DNA of 33,638 bases from an uncultured Myxococcales bacterium (GTDB lineage Bacteria; Myxococcota_A; Bradymonadia; UBA7976; VGTA01), in the NCBI GenBank assembly GCA_937146725.1, contig CAKZRU010000150.1, positions 1-33,638 of the forward strand, read 5' to 3'. A program made the translations under genes and the position numbers. The notes beneath the pieces are model-generated. The model made no database searches. It had not been told where the DNA came from and saw only the letters and a list, made by a program, of their open reading frames with translations. Of this stretch, positions 9,356 through 18,045 are shown in pieces (the stretch's first letter is position 1; each line of letters opens with the position of its first letter).

Positions 9356-9367
9356 ATCTACGTAGAT
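9356..9367. promoter_or_regulatory. 12-bp palindrome before the serine protease start
   Basis: ATCTACGTAGAT is a perfect 12-bp palindrome centred about 21 nt upstream of the protease ATG, within the 125-nt gap 9341-9465. Its position would suit an operator or an mRNA hairpin near the ribosome binding site. No convincing -35/-10 pair was found next to it, so the call is tentative. Confidence 0.25.
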
Positions 9368-9465
9368 TAGAATGAAGATCAGACTACTTAATCTTCACGT
9401 TTAACTCTAGCGAGATCTAGCTCAAGGTCAAACAGTGTTCATGAAGACCACAAGAACTTTTTGTA

Positions 9466-10779
9466 TTAAAATGTATGCCCGACCATCGCATAAATCCCAA
9501 GTTGAGGGCGCTGAGATACTTTTGCATCGAGCGTTTTTTGGTCACGTTCCAAAGCCCAAACTAAATCTAAGCGAACAATAAATCCTTCATCATAAACGAC
9601 GCGTCCTCCTATGCCGGCACTGCCCCAAAACCATGATCTTTTAGTTTGAGCAGGAAGCGTTGATAATCCATCAGCAGGGCCATGAATTGAGCCTAAATCA
9701 AGTAAGGGCGTAACTTGAAAGTCTAGGGTTCGTTGCTTAAAATACGCTCGGTAGTATCTAATTCTAAGTTCAGCCGTCCCATAAAAGGCTAGGTTTCCCC
9801 TAAAACGACCAAACTTATAGCCTCTGAGTGCTGTATTTCCACCAAGCTCAGTCCATAAAACTCCACCCATTATGCTTCTTTGAAAGAAAGGAACCGTTCC
9901 GACTTGTGCATCGGCACCCAAGCGATAAGCAAAAACAATCCATGGATTAGTGGGAAGTTTATAGTATTGACGATGAGAAAAATTAAATCCCATATAATCC
10001 CAAGAGGAGCCCAAGGCTTGATGAGCGGTTCTCATTGATAATTCCGTCCATATACCATTGTGAGTATTGGGTTCGCGGTCTCGACTATCCCAAGAGATAC
10101 TAAATTGTAAAGCCGATAAAAAACCACCTTCTGCTCCGGGCGGTTGCTCTTGGGCGATAAGGCTTTGTTTGGGTAAGGCCAAAGACACATATCTGCCCGT
10201 CCAGCCCAAAGACACATTCAACGCCGGATGAATTGAGCGCAAGGGTTGTGTCAAAGTGGGCATACACCAAATACTCGTGATTGGATGGAGATATCCTTTT
10301 TCATCCAGATAGCTTTGTTGCAAAGCTCTTGGTGCTCCTACGCCTGAATACCAACTGGTTTCTTGGTTTTCATAGCCGGTGATCCCTTGTAGACGTAGGC
10401 CAGATTTACTTAGATAGGGTGCATCAAAGAGCAGTTTATGAAAGGTATAGCCACCTGTGGTTTGAAAGAGTGATAAGCTAAAGGAATAATCATATCTAGA
10501 CCCTCGCACTCCGGCGGCTAATTGCCGTTTCTTAAAGGTGGTTAGGTAAACGCCATACCCAAAGCCACGCTCAATATTATAGGCCACGCTGGGTAAGGGG
10601 GCAAAGCGCCACAGGGATGCCTTATCTTTTTTGATCTGTTTTAATGGACTTGCTTGGCTAGGATTTTTATTTTTTTCTTCTCGAAGATCTTCATTTGATC
10701 GTTCTTGGGCATATCCTTGAGCGACTAAGCTTTTAAAAATTAATAGACTTAGTATTAAATAACCCTTAGCCCACTTCAT
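9466..10779 (-). CDS. Omp85/BamA-TamA-like outer-membrane beta-barrel protein
   Basis: A 437-residue protein with a signal peptide (hydrophobic core LILSLLIFKSLVAQGYA, cleavage near residue 25) followed directly by a barrel-like region of alternating hydrophobic strands. The segment GGNTALRGYKFGRFRGN (about 313-329) resembles the conserved RGY...RF block of Omp85-family barrels, and the chain ends in a terminal Phe (VGHTF) as outer-membrane barrels do. No POTRA repeats are visible; only about 40 residues separate the signal from the barrel, so this is a barrel-only member rather than BamA itself. The ATG overlaps the stop of the upstream gene as ATGA, so the pair is translationally coupled. 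Likely role: transport or assembly at the outer membrane, possibly with the upstream exported protein (inference). Confidence 0.7.
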   Translation of the reverse strand: MKWAKGYLILSLLIFKSLVAQGYAQERSNEDLREEKNKNPSQASPLKQIKKDKASLWRFAPLPSVAYNIERGFGYGVYLTTFKKRQLAAGVRGSRYDYSFSLSLFQTTGGYTFHKLLFDAPYLSKSGLRLQGITGYENQETSWYSGVGAPRALQQSYLDEKGYLHPITSIWCMPTLTQPLRSIHPALNVSLGWTGRYVSLALPKQSLIAQEQPPGAEGGFLSALQFSISWDSRDREPNTHNGIWTELSMRTAHQALGSSWDYMGFNFSHRQYYKLPTNPWIVFAYRLGADAQVGTVPFFQRSIMGGVLWTELGGNTALRGYKFGRFRGNLAFYGTAELRIRYYRAYFKQRTLDFQVTPLLDLGSIHGPADGLSTLPAQTKRSWFWGSAGIGGRVVYDEGFIVRLDLVWALERDQKTLDAKVSQRPQLGIYAMVGHTF

Positions 10780-11840
10780 CTAAACTCAATTTCTTCGATC
10801 ATACCAAAAAGTAAACCCTGCTTGGTTTCAAGTTCAATCAACGAACTTCTATTGATTGGGTCACCAACCCATGACTTAAGCATTTTCCCCATTAAACCAT
10901 AGGCCTTAATGGGCTCATATTTAAACTTTGGTTTGATGTCTTTAACCGTATAAACCAAGCCATACTTATCTAAAGAAAAGTGATCACCTACTTTGAGTAT
11001 TCTTTTAGATAGCGCCTCAAGAGACTGATCAAGCTTAGTTAATTGTTGGGGAGAACGATCTGTACCAAGCCAAGCCCATGCTTGGGGCTGTTGTTGCTTG
11101 GTTGGTAAGTGCTTTGGTGGGAAACGGATATCCAAAAGTAAAAAAGGATTCTGTCCCGACGCTGGATCCTTTGCAAAGGCATAGAGTTTAAACCAACGCT
11201 TGGCTAATTTGGGAGGTAAAATAGTTGAGCGAGCATGATTGAGTACGCCTTGCCCTTTGATGATTTTTGCCGACTTAGAACTTTGCTTAATTGAAGCAAG
11301 AACTTGAGCATTGGGCATTATAATTTGAGTTTTGAATTGTTCCTTATCTAACTTAACCGACATTGTTTCATTAGAAAACTGACCCAACTTTCCCTCAAGA
11401 CTTAATTCAACAGTGAGCGATTGGGTTTTTGCCTTCCAAGAAAGACCGGTCGCAGTTCGTTGTAGCAAGCAAGATCCAACTCTTAGTTTATCTTTTGAGG
11501 CTGTATAATGCCATTCCCCATCTCTATTTACTTCGTTGATTGCTTGTTGTTTAGGATGAACATACAGAATACGACAAGCCGGCTTTTCATCCCCTAAACC
11601 ACCATTCATGAGCATCGCCTGTACAAGTAAGTATGAGTTATGTTCAAGCCGAACACCCAAAGTAAAGCTTTCAGAATAGCTTTCGGCCGAAAGAGGCTTG
11701 ATTTCAAGAATATTCTTAGCTTGAGAGGTCGGTACGCTGAGGCCAAGATACAATCCTATCACCATACAAGTGATGACTACCAATTTCACCAGCTCAGCTT
11801 GGCTACGTTTAAAACGCTCAAGTAATAAGTAAACTAACAA
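10776..11840 (-). CDS. Exported protein, possible lipocalin-like (AttH/SVF1-type) fold
   Basis: The open frame extends to 12056, but that part overlaps the aldo/keto reductase and starts with TTG. A TTG at 11840 with GGAG 7 nt upstream gives a 354-residue protein with a signal-type N-terminus (core LVVITCMVIGLYLGL, then PTSQA) and avoids the overlap; the ATG at 11765 or a GTG between them are alternatives. The mature part is beta-rich. Blocks such as SYLLVQAMLMNGG, VGSCLLQRTATGLSW and KGQGVLNHARSTILPPK recall the two-lobed lipocalin-like AttH/SVF1 proteins, but the match is by eye and weak. If correct, it would bind a lipophilic ligand in the periplasm. It is coupled by ATGA to the outer-membrane barrel gene, which supports a shared envelope function. 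Confidence 0.55.
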   Translation of the reverse strand: MLVYLLLERFKRSQAELVKLVVITCMVIGLYLGLSVPTSQAKNILEIKPLSAESYSESFTLGVRLEHNSYLLVQAMLMNGGLGDEKPACRILYVHPKQQAINEVNRDGEWHYTASKDKLRVGSCLLQRTATGLSWKAKTQSLTVELSLEGKLGQFSNETMSVKLDKEQFKTQIIMPNAQVLASIKQSSKSAKIIKGQGVLNHARSTILPPKLAKRWFKLYAFAKDPASGQNPFLLLDIRFPPKHLPTKQQQPQAWAWLGTDRSPQQLTKLDQSLEALSKRILKVGDHFSLDKYGLVYTVKDIKPKFKYEPIKAYGLMGKMLKSWVGDPINRSSLIELETKQGLLFGMIEEIEFR

Positions 11841-11902
11841 GTTCTTGCTCCAATCAGACTTACAGGAATGACAAACTGATATTTTAGAGTACAAGCGATG
11901 CT

Positions 11903-12865
11903 TTAAGGTAATGGATAACCTTGTGAAGCGATTAGAATCTCGTTCCATTGCTCTCGAGTAAATTGAACTTGGGTTGCGTTTGCACAATCCCTCATTCTGT
12001 TTAAGTTTTGAGTACCGATAATCGGAATCACTTGCGCTGGATGAGCCATAGTCCAAGCGATAGCAACGGCCGTTCTACTCACCTCTTGCTCAAAAGCAAT
12101 GCGATCTAGGATCTTAATGGTATCTTTTAAACATTGAGCAGAGCTTTCACTTAGTCCATTCGCTTGCACAGCATGATCGATTTGCGAGTCGTTCCAGGCA
12201 ATCTTGCCACCGGCTAATGGACTCCAAGCCAATGGGATTAAGTTACTTTCCATCGCTAAGTCTAAGGTACCATCTTTTAAGGCTTGAGTTTGAAAGCAAC
12301 TCCACTCAGGTTGAGTGCTCACCAATGGGAAACTTAAATGGGCTTGTAAGGCTCTAGTTTGAGCAACCGTGTAATTTGAAACCCCAAAGGCTTTCACTTT
12401 CCCACTTTCTTTGAGCTTTTCTAAGGTGCTTGCTAACTGAGCAGGATGGGTGAGAAAATCAGGTCGGTGGATTTGATAAAGATCGATTTGATCGACATTC
12501 ATGCGTTTTAAAGAGTCATCTACCGCTTTGCTTAAGTATGCTTCACTAGAGTCATAAGGGCGACCTAAAACGATACCGCCCTTAGTGGCCAATAAAAACT
12601 TTGAGCGCAACTGAGGTGCTTCTTTAAGAACTTCACCAAACAAAGCCTCTGCATCGCCAAACTGCCCTCCGCCGTCAACGCCATAAATATCGGCATGATC
12701 AAAAAGATTCATGCCGAGTTCTAGGGCAACTTCAACTTTTTCTCGGGCTTCTTTGACCGTAGTTCCAGCAAAGCGCCAAAAACCGTAGGCGATGGGTCCC
12801 ACTGCTGTGGAGATTGTACCGATTGTTCTTTGTTTATTCACAAGAGGGAGTGTAGAATGATTCAT
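11903..12865 (-). CDS. Aldo/keto reductase (YdhF-like)
   Basis: A 320-residue cytoplasmic NAD(P)H-dependent oxidoreductase that reduces carbonyl compounds. The catalytic tetrad is visible: Asp56 and Tyr61 in NLFDHADIYG, Lys95 in LLATKGG and His133 in DLYQIHRPD. Further family blocks are KVKAFGVSNYT (about 160), a QPEWSC segment near 195, LIPLAWSPLAGG (about 220) and PIIGTQNLNRM (about 285) for cofactor binding. The length and the IHRPD text resemble E. coli YdhF, but the substrate cannot be predicted. It starts at an ATG with AAGGA slightly far upstream. It lies 48 nt upstream of no coupled gene; the kinase gene ends before it on the same strand. Identification of the family is secure. Confidence 0.93.
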   Translation of the reverse strand: MNHSTLPLVNKQRTIGTISTAVGPIAYGFWRFAGTTVKEAREKVEVALELGMNLFDHADIYGVDGGGQFGDAEALFGEVLKEAPQLRSKFLLATKGGIVLGRPYDSSEAYLSKAVDDSLKRMNVDQIDLYQIHRPDFLTHPAQLASTLEKLKESGKVKAFGVSNYTVAQTRALQAHLSFPLVSTQPEWSCFQTQALKDGTLDLAMESNLIPLAWSPLAGGKIAWNDSQIDHAVQANGLSESSAQCLKDTIKILDRIAFEQEVSRTAVAIAWTMAHPAQVIPIIGTQNLNRMRDCANATQVQFTREQWNEILIASQGYPLP

Positions 12866-12913
12866 ATGCTTCGTGGTCCTTTAGATCAATAAATGATTAC
12901 TATAAGTGGCAAT

Positions 12914-14758
12914 CTACAAGAGCTTAAAGGCACGAATCAAGAGGCCAACGCTAATTCCAAAAATAAAAAGACTAATGAGAACCCATAAGTCTGCTCTTTT
13001 TTTCTTTTTCTTATAGAGTTTTAGGATTTGTTGAGTTTCAATTTCCTCTGGTACAGCGTTTGGAGGATCACTGAGAAGCAGTACCGGTGATTGGTGTTTT
13101 TCCAATGCTTCGTTTGGAAAAGTATTTTCTGCAGACAGAGAAGAAATTAAGGGTTTTGCTTGCGCTTTTACTTTATTGTGATCGATCTTTTCGGGATTTA
13201 AAAGCTCTGAACTCGGACTATATGACTGCTTGGCAAATGGTGAACGTTCTTTGGTAACAATGGTAGGCAGGTCAGCGATTTCACTTGATACAATCGAAAT
13301 ATCACAAAGTGGATAATCACTAAAGCCATCATCACTTGTTGTAGAAGAACCTAAAGTATCCATAAAGGCTTGAGTGTCACTGCCAACCAAAGAGCGAAGT
13401 TCTTTCATTTGATCCTTGATATCCTCAGCACTTAAACGCAAGGTCGCCGGTGCATCAGCTTCGGAAAGTTCAAAATCTTCAGAATTAAAGCTCATATCTG
13501 AGATATCTTCTTGTGATCCTTGTGGCGCTTTTGATCCTTGTGGCGCTTGAGGCAAGGGAGACTCTGATAAGTGAAGCTCTTGATTATAGTTAGGCCGTGC
13601 TTCGGTGGAATCTTCTTTTAACTTAGCAAGCCCTTCCACAGAGATTTGAGTGGACGGGGTTGGATACATTTCGCCCACCACAGTCTCAGATGCATATATG
13701 CAATTGCTAAAACTTTTATAATCAGCTTCCAAGCGATATTTGAGCTCAGCAGCACTCTTAATCCGCTGCTTTAAATCCCGTTGTAGGCAAAGCAAAATTG
13801 TGTCTGCTAGTGGCTGTAACTTGGGGTATTCATTAGTGATAACACTCAGATCAATGGGGTCATCTTTGATGGCATTGCATACCATGGGTAGTGAGTTTCC
13901 ACTGAAAGGGACAGTGTTACAAAGCATTTCATACAGCATGATACCCATCGACCACAGGTCGGTCTGATGTGTCACTGTTTTTGGCGAAAAGACTTGTTCA
14001 GGGCTCATATACCAAGGCGTACCGACAAAATGTCCGGTTTGGGTGACAGAAGGTTCCATCAAGGTTCTACTTAAGCCAAAATCTAAAAGCTTTACCTGAG
14101 TAATATCAAAGTTTTCGCCAAGTAGACTTTCGATGGGTGTGGGCACAGAACTTTGGAAGTTCTCTTGTTGTTCGGGAGGTAAGGAAGAGGGCAGATGACG
14201 AGGACTTTTAGAAGTTCTTACTTGATGCACAAGTTTAACCTCTCCACTTTCCTCATCAAAGCGATACATATCATCAGCAACCATGGTATCGCTTTCGGCG
14301 GGTAAGGGCATATGGAGAAAGATATTTTCAGGCTTTAAGTCTCTGTGGATTACACCGGACCGATGTGCAACCTCTAATGGTTCCAAGATTCGAATGAGCC
14401 AACGCAAAAGGTCAAGCCGAGTCATTTGACCACTGCGGATCGCCTGCCTAAGATTTACCCCATTAAGGTATTCCATCACAAGGCAACAACGCTGTTGATC
14501 ATCGATCCAAGCATCATTGATGCGTACTATACCTTTGTGCGATACCTCTTGGGGTAGCTTTGCTTCTCTCATAAAACGAGCAACAGTACGAGAGTCACTC
14601 TTTAACTCATTTAGGGGAATCACTTTGATGGCGACTCGCTCTTGCGTAAGGTGATGTACAGCCTCATAGACTTTACTGGTGCCACCAAGACCAATTTGAC
14701 GAATCAAATAGTATCGGCCACCGAGTAGCTCGCCTTTTGGAGAATGGATGAGAGTCAC
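12914..14758 (-). CDS. Membrane-anchored Ser/Thr protein kinase with insertion before DFG
   Basis: A 614-residue Hanks-type kinase of the PknB class. A GTG at 14758 with GGAG 6 nt upstream is the chosen start; the frame extends four codons to a TTG. Numbered from the GTG: glycine loop IGLGGTSKVYEA (about 22-33), ATP-binding Lys45 (VAIKVI), Glu65, catalytic HRDLKPEN (Asp140, Asn145), DFG Asp226 (KLLDFG) and GTPWYMSPEQ (about 246-255). All key residues are present, so it should be active. Between the catalytic loop and DFG lies an insertion of about 70 residues, where kinases normally have 10-20. After the kinase domain comes a long acidic, Ser-rich linker, then a lysine cluster and one C-terminal transmembrane helix, so the kinase faces the cytoplasm. 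No sensor domain follows the helix. It is transcribed divergently from the small membrane protein gene. Confidence 0.95.
   Translation of the reverse strand: MTLIHSPKGELLGGRYYLIRQIGLGGTSKVYEAVHHLTQERVAIKVIPLNELKSDSRTVARFMREAKLPQEVSHKGIVRINDAWIDDQQRCCLVMEYLNGVNLRQAIRSGQMTRLDLLRWLIRILEPLEVAHRSGVIHRDLKPENIFLHMPLPAESDTMVADDMYRFDEESGEVKLVHQVRTSKSPRHLPSSLPPEQQENFQSSVPTPIESLLGENFDITQVKLLDFGLSRTLMEPSVTQTGHFVGTPWYMSPEQVFSPKTVTHQTDLWSMGIMLYEMLCNTVPFSGNSLPMVCNAIKDDPIDLSVITNEYPKLQPLADTILLCLQRDLKQRIKSAAELKYRLEADYKSFSNCIYASETVVGEMYPTPSTQISVEGLAKLKEDSTEARPNYNQELHLSESPLPQAPQGSKAPQGSQEDISDMSFNSEDFELSEADAPATLRLSAEDIKDQMKELRSLVGSDTQAFMDTLGSSTTSDDGFSDYPLCDISIVSSEIADLPTIVTKERSPFAKQSYSPSSELLNPEKIDHNKVKAQAKPLISSLSAENTFPNEALEKHQSPVLLLSDPPNAVPEEIETQQILKLYKKKKKRADLWVLISLFIFGISVGLLIRAFKLL
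13514..13549 (-). repeat. 18-bp tandem duplication in the kinase linker
   Basis: TGATCCTTGTGGCGCTTT at 13514-13531 is repeated at 13532-13549 with one mismatch. It encodes the doubled APQGSK/APQGSQ in the disordered linker of the kinase. It is probably a simple slippage duplication. Confidence 0.85.
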
Positions 14759-14946
14759 TATTTGCTCCAATAGTGTGAATAGAAGTTGCTATCAACTTTA
14801 AATCTAAGCTTAGTTTGCGATTAAGATCAATGTTTCGATCAGTCAGATACAAAAAAACATACTCAGCAGTGATGCGACTAAGCGTATTTTAGATCTTTAG
14901 GAGTTTGACAAATGATTAAAATCGCGTATTTTTTAGGTGGATGGAT

Positions 14947-15444
14947 ATGCACATTAAAGAAAATAAGTTAGAAACGACCACAGAGGCTCAAGAGCTCTGC
15001 TTGTACTTAAGACATCCTCTCACCTTAGCATTTTGGGCCTTATGGATCTTAAATGACCATTTCTTTAAAGCTATGTTTGCTAATGAATTGACGGGTAAGC
15101 TTTCTGATGTTGCTAGCTTGGCCGTGTTTCCTTTATTTCCTCTAGCCTGTTATGACATCATCTCTTTTTACGCCAAAAGGCCAAGAAAGCACTTTGACCT
15201 GGTTTTATATGCGAGTTTAGTTGCCACAGGTATGGTCATGGTTGGGATCAATATATCACCCGCTTGGGCCGAGGCTTACCGTCATGGTTTGGGTCTAGCC
15301 CAATGGCCCTTCTTAGCTCTAAAAGACTTGCTTAACAGTGGTGAGTTATCTAGTTTGAAAACAGTGAAGCTGACCATGGATCCAAGTGATAGTTATACAC
15401 TTCCTGCTTTGTTTATTCCTTGGTTAGTCGTTAAAAAACTTTAA
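14947..15444 (+). CDS. Small multi-pass membrane protein with LNDH/LTGKLSD motif
   Basis: A 165-residue membrane protein. The frame begins at the ATG at 14941, but the ATG at 14947 has AGGTGG 6 nt upstream and is preferred. The segment HPLTLAFWALWILNDHFFK (about 25-43) followed by a LTGKLSDVASLAVFPL block (about 49-64) matches an uncharacterised family of small membrane proteins that I recall from actinobacteria and myxobacteria; no role has been assigned as far as I know. Hydrophobic helices are about 25-41, 54-75, 85-105 and the last residues. The conserved Asp, His and Lys in LNDH...K and TGKLSD sit at membrane edges and could matter for function. It is followed after 21 nt by the cysteine-rich exported protein, suggesting one operon. 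Confidence 0.75.
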   Translation: MHIKENKLETTTEAQELCLYLRHPLTLAFWALWILNDHFFKAMFANELTGKLSDVASLAVFPLFPLACYDIISFYAKRPRKHFDLVLYASLVATGMVMVGINISPAWAEAYRHGLGLAQWPFLALKDLLNSGELSSLKTVKLTMDPSDSYTLPALFIPWLVVKKL

Positions 15445-15465
15445 TTAAAAGAAAGAAGCTAGCAT

Positions 15466-16047
15466 ATGTCAAACTCACTCCCAAAAACTGAAAAACTTTC
15501 AGCGATTTCAGTTCTTTTGTTATGTGCCCTATTCATAACAACAATCGCGACAAGTCCAGAAAATAATGAATACACAATCGAGGATCGTTTTGATTATGCC
15601 ACCAACCAAGAAGACCTATCTGTAGCTGAAACTGATATGTTTATGGATAATGAACCAAGCATCATCGATGCAGCGCCCATGCCCAATACACCTGATGCAC
15701 CAAGTGAAATGGTTGAGTCCTGTGAAGAGTTTGGATCTAGCTCTTGCTTTGCCAACAATGACTGTGCCGAGGATGCACGCTGTGAAAATGTAGGAAGCGA
15801 TGAGGCACCACTAGCGTGCTGTATCAGTGGTGAACGAGGAAGTCTGCAAACCGGTGATTCCTGTGATACTGCTACGGGTCAACAAGAATGTGCGTCTTCA
15901 CTATGCATTTCACGAGATGGTGATGACACTGCCTATTGTAGTGGAGAATGCCAAAGCGATGCTGACTGCCCTGAAACCATGCCAAGCTGTATCTCGGTTG
16001 CGTTTAGCGGCAGTGACTCAATGTGGTGCTTTCCAGCTTCAAACTAA
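15466..16047 (+). CDS. Cysteine-rich exported or membrane-anchored protein
   Basis: A 193-residue protein. Residues about 12-30 (AISVLLLCALFITTIATS) are a signal peptide or an N-terminal anchor; the Cys inside is not in a lipobox. Residues 30-85 are an acidic, Pro-rich spacer. The rest is rich in paired cysteines: two spaced modules, CFANNDCAEDARC and a CQSDADCPETMPSC motif, resemble the short cysteine-rich repeats common in secreted myxobacterial proteins, with a CC pair near residue 124. The many cysteines point to disulfide bonds outside the cytoplasm. No enzymatic motif is seen. A GAAAG-type site precedes the ATG, and the gene follows the small membrane protein at 21 nt. Confidence 0.75.
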   Translation: MSNSLPKTEKLSAISVLLLCALFITTIATSPENNEYTIEDRFDYATNQEDLSVAETDMFMDNEPSIIDAAPMPNTPDAPSEMVESCEEFGSSSCFANNDCAEDARCENVGSDEAPLACCISGERGSLQTGDSCDTATGQQECASSLCISRDGDDTAYCSGECQSDADCPETMPSCISVAFSGSDSMWCFPASN

Positions 16048-16192
16048 TCTTAAGTTAGAGTCTAAAGATTAAAGCTAAATAAAATGTCTTATTCTCTCTT
16101 TGTTAAAGGTTAAATATTTATACTGAATGGTCAAAACATCATTCTATATAAAATCATTAACTAAATTAATACAATGACAAAGAGATTAACTT

Positions 16193-17968
16193 ATGATTTC
16201 GCGCTTGAATCGCTTGGTTTATTCAGATGATGAACACTTAGTAAAGCAGGGCATTACCCTTTTATTAAATATAGACCTAGTAGAAGATACTTATAATAAT
16301 TTTAGGCAGTTCATTGAACACAGTAATTGGACTGACTTAAGTTCTAGCAAAAATAGTTTTCAATATAAGCTTCAATGTTCACCAGCGCTTCAGTTTGCTT
16401 TTTTACTATGCTTATTAAAGATACTCAATCGAAGTTATCATTTAAGTCACACATTGACCTATTCTTCTAAAGTTCCTTTTGGTCTTTTAGATGAACTTGG
16501 GCTACTAGACCATTATCTATCATACAAAAGCTATATTGTTGAGGATTTAAATAGAACTCAAGTAAATGAGTTTTTAAAAAAAGACTTAAGTCTCATAGAT
16601 GTTTGTTTCAAAAGATGTGCCTTTTTAAAGGGTCGCTATTATCCCCACTTAACCAAAGCAAGTTTTACCGAAATAAAGTGGAAGTTTATCACTCATTTTT
16701 TGAAGGCAAATCCTCAAATTGAATGTTTAGAGATTGATTATTGCTCTGATTATGAACCTTTTCCCTCGTTAAAGTTGGATTCTCTAAAAAGCTTATCATT
16801 ATCTAGAGTCGCCTGGAGTCTGGTTGTAGATATTTTACAACAGTGTCCACATATTGAATCGCTACATCTTCGAGACTGCACGCTATTTAATACATCTCTA
16901 AAAAAGGAAATACATACATTAAACACTCTTAAATACACCGGAAAAAATTGGGAAAGCTTTAAAAAGGTATGGCCTAACTCTCCTCACATCAACCAACTTG
17001 TTATTGCTGCGCCGATCAGCTTTGACCTAAAAAAGGTTCATAGGCAATTTCCAAGTTTAACGTATTTATCCATTGATTATTTTGATCTACAAGAAGCTCG
17101 GCATAACCTTAATATCTCCGAGGCTGAAGTTGATCATCTTAATGCTTTAATGGATCATCATGGTGAGCGATCAAACATAAATCATGAGGAATGGCTGAAG
17201 CATTATCTCAAGACTCTATCTTTTGATTTTGGTCAGCATACCGAAAAGGTGACCTATTTACTCAAAAAAACGCCGGTAGATTTGAATTTATATCGTAAGT
17301 TTGCAGGCACAAAGTTTAATCTTATTTTTTGTCCTGAAGGCCAAGGTTTAATCCCAAACCGCCAGCTTAAGTTCAAGTTAACAACAGCTTTTTACATAAG
17401 TGATGCTCCAATCTCTCGGGCATTATGGAAGCTGATTATGAAATCATCGGCCGGCCTTCATAAGTTTTCTCATAAAGATTCTTATGATCGCTCACCCAAA
17501 GATGAAAGTCCGGTTGATCAGATCTCATGGCTTGACTGTATCGAGTTTTGTAATGCATTAAGTGAATATGAGGGCCTTAAGCCTGCTTACCAAGTGAACA
17601 AGAGCCAACACAGGGTGCAATGGAACAGGCACGCAAATGGCTATCGCTTACCTTTTGAACATGAATGGGAAACGGCTTTTCAACGCAGTTTAGGGATGTA
17701 TCAGTTTTCTGATCATGTTCACTATAACAAGATTATGCATGAAAAGTTGAGCGCTCCAATGACCGAATGGTGTAACAATGTGTATGCTCAACTAAGCGCA
17801 GCACCATATCGCTTTGATACAGGCCTTAATAGTTCCCGTGCTGTCCGTAGTCTCTCCAAACATAGCGATGATGAATATAAGTTTGAGCGAACTTGGTATG
17901 TCCCAAGCTATAAGTCTAAAAAGATTGGTTTTAGAGTTGTAAGGTCAGTATTTATTAAGGTTTTTTAG
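16193..17968 (+). CDS. LRR-like protein fused to a C-terminal FGE-sulfatase (SUMF) domain
   Basis: A 591-residue protein without signal peptide or membrane segment. The middle (about 130-300) contains leucine-rich-repeat-like units, for example LDSLKSLSLSRVAW and HIESLHLRDCTLF, spaced about 25 residues. The C-terminal 200 residues (about 390-590) are an FGE-sulfatase/SUMF domain: ISDAPISRALWKLIM, PVDQISWLDCIEFCNALSEY, ANGYRLPFEHEWETAFQR, TEWCNN and the closing KKIGFRVVRS. The paired catalytic cysteines that true formylglycine-generating enzymes carry near the C-terminus are not seen and the usual GGSW block is degenerate, so this domain is probably a binding or scaffold module. The gene is AT-richer than its neighbours. 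Upstream (16048-16192) is AT-rich and holds no gene. The start has only a weak GAGA site. Confidence 0.75.
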   Translation: MISRLNRLVYSDDEHLVKQGITLLLNIDLVEDTYNNFRQFIEHSNWTDLSSSKNSFQYKLQCSPALQFAFLLCLLKILNRSYHLSHTLTYSSKVPFGLLDELGLLDHYLSYKSYIVEDLNRTQVNEFLKKDLSLIDVCFKRCAFLKGRYYPHLTKASFTEIKWKFITHFLKANPQIECLEIDYCSDYEPFPSLKLDSLKSLSLSRVAWSLVVDILQQCPHIESLHLRDCTLFNTSLKKEIHTLNTLKYTGKNWESFKKVWPNSPHINQLVIAAPISFDLKKVHRQFPSLTYLSIDYFDLQEARHNLNISEAEVDHLNALMDHHGERSNINHEEWLKHYLKTLSFDFGQHTEKVTYLLKKTPVDLNLYRKFAGTKFNLIFCPEGQGLIPNRQLKFKLTTAFYISDAPISRALWKLIMKSSAGLHKFSHKDSYDRSPKDESPVDQISWLDCIEFCNALSEYEGLKPAYQVNKSQHRVQWNRHANGYRLPFEHEWETAFQRSLGMYQFSDHVHYNKIMHEKLSAPMTEWCNNVYAQLSAAPYRFDTGLNSSRAVRSLSKHSDDEYKFERTWYVPSYKSKKIGFRVVRSVFIKVF

Positions 17969-18045
17969 GTTGTATGATTTATTCACCTCTTCTATACTTA
18001 AAGAATGACCTAAAATGACTAAGAAATGATTAAATAGGAGTCAAT

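Noticed and set aside
11841..12056. N-terminal extension of the lipocalin-like gene into the aldo/keto reductase
   Set aside because: It begins with TTG, overlaps the reductase by about 150 nt, and places the signal peptide in the middle of the protein.
14905..14932. TTGACA with TATTTT 16 nt downstream before the small membrane protein
   Set aside because: The transcript would begin about 8 nt before the chosen ATG and would lose part of its binding site; a promoter farther upstream is more plausible.
16193..17968. Diversity-generating retroelement target, because of the FGE-type C-terminus
   Set aside because: No reverse transcriptase or template repeat is present in the window, and the C-terminal end does not show an adenine-biased variable region duplicated elsewhere.
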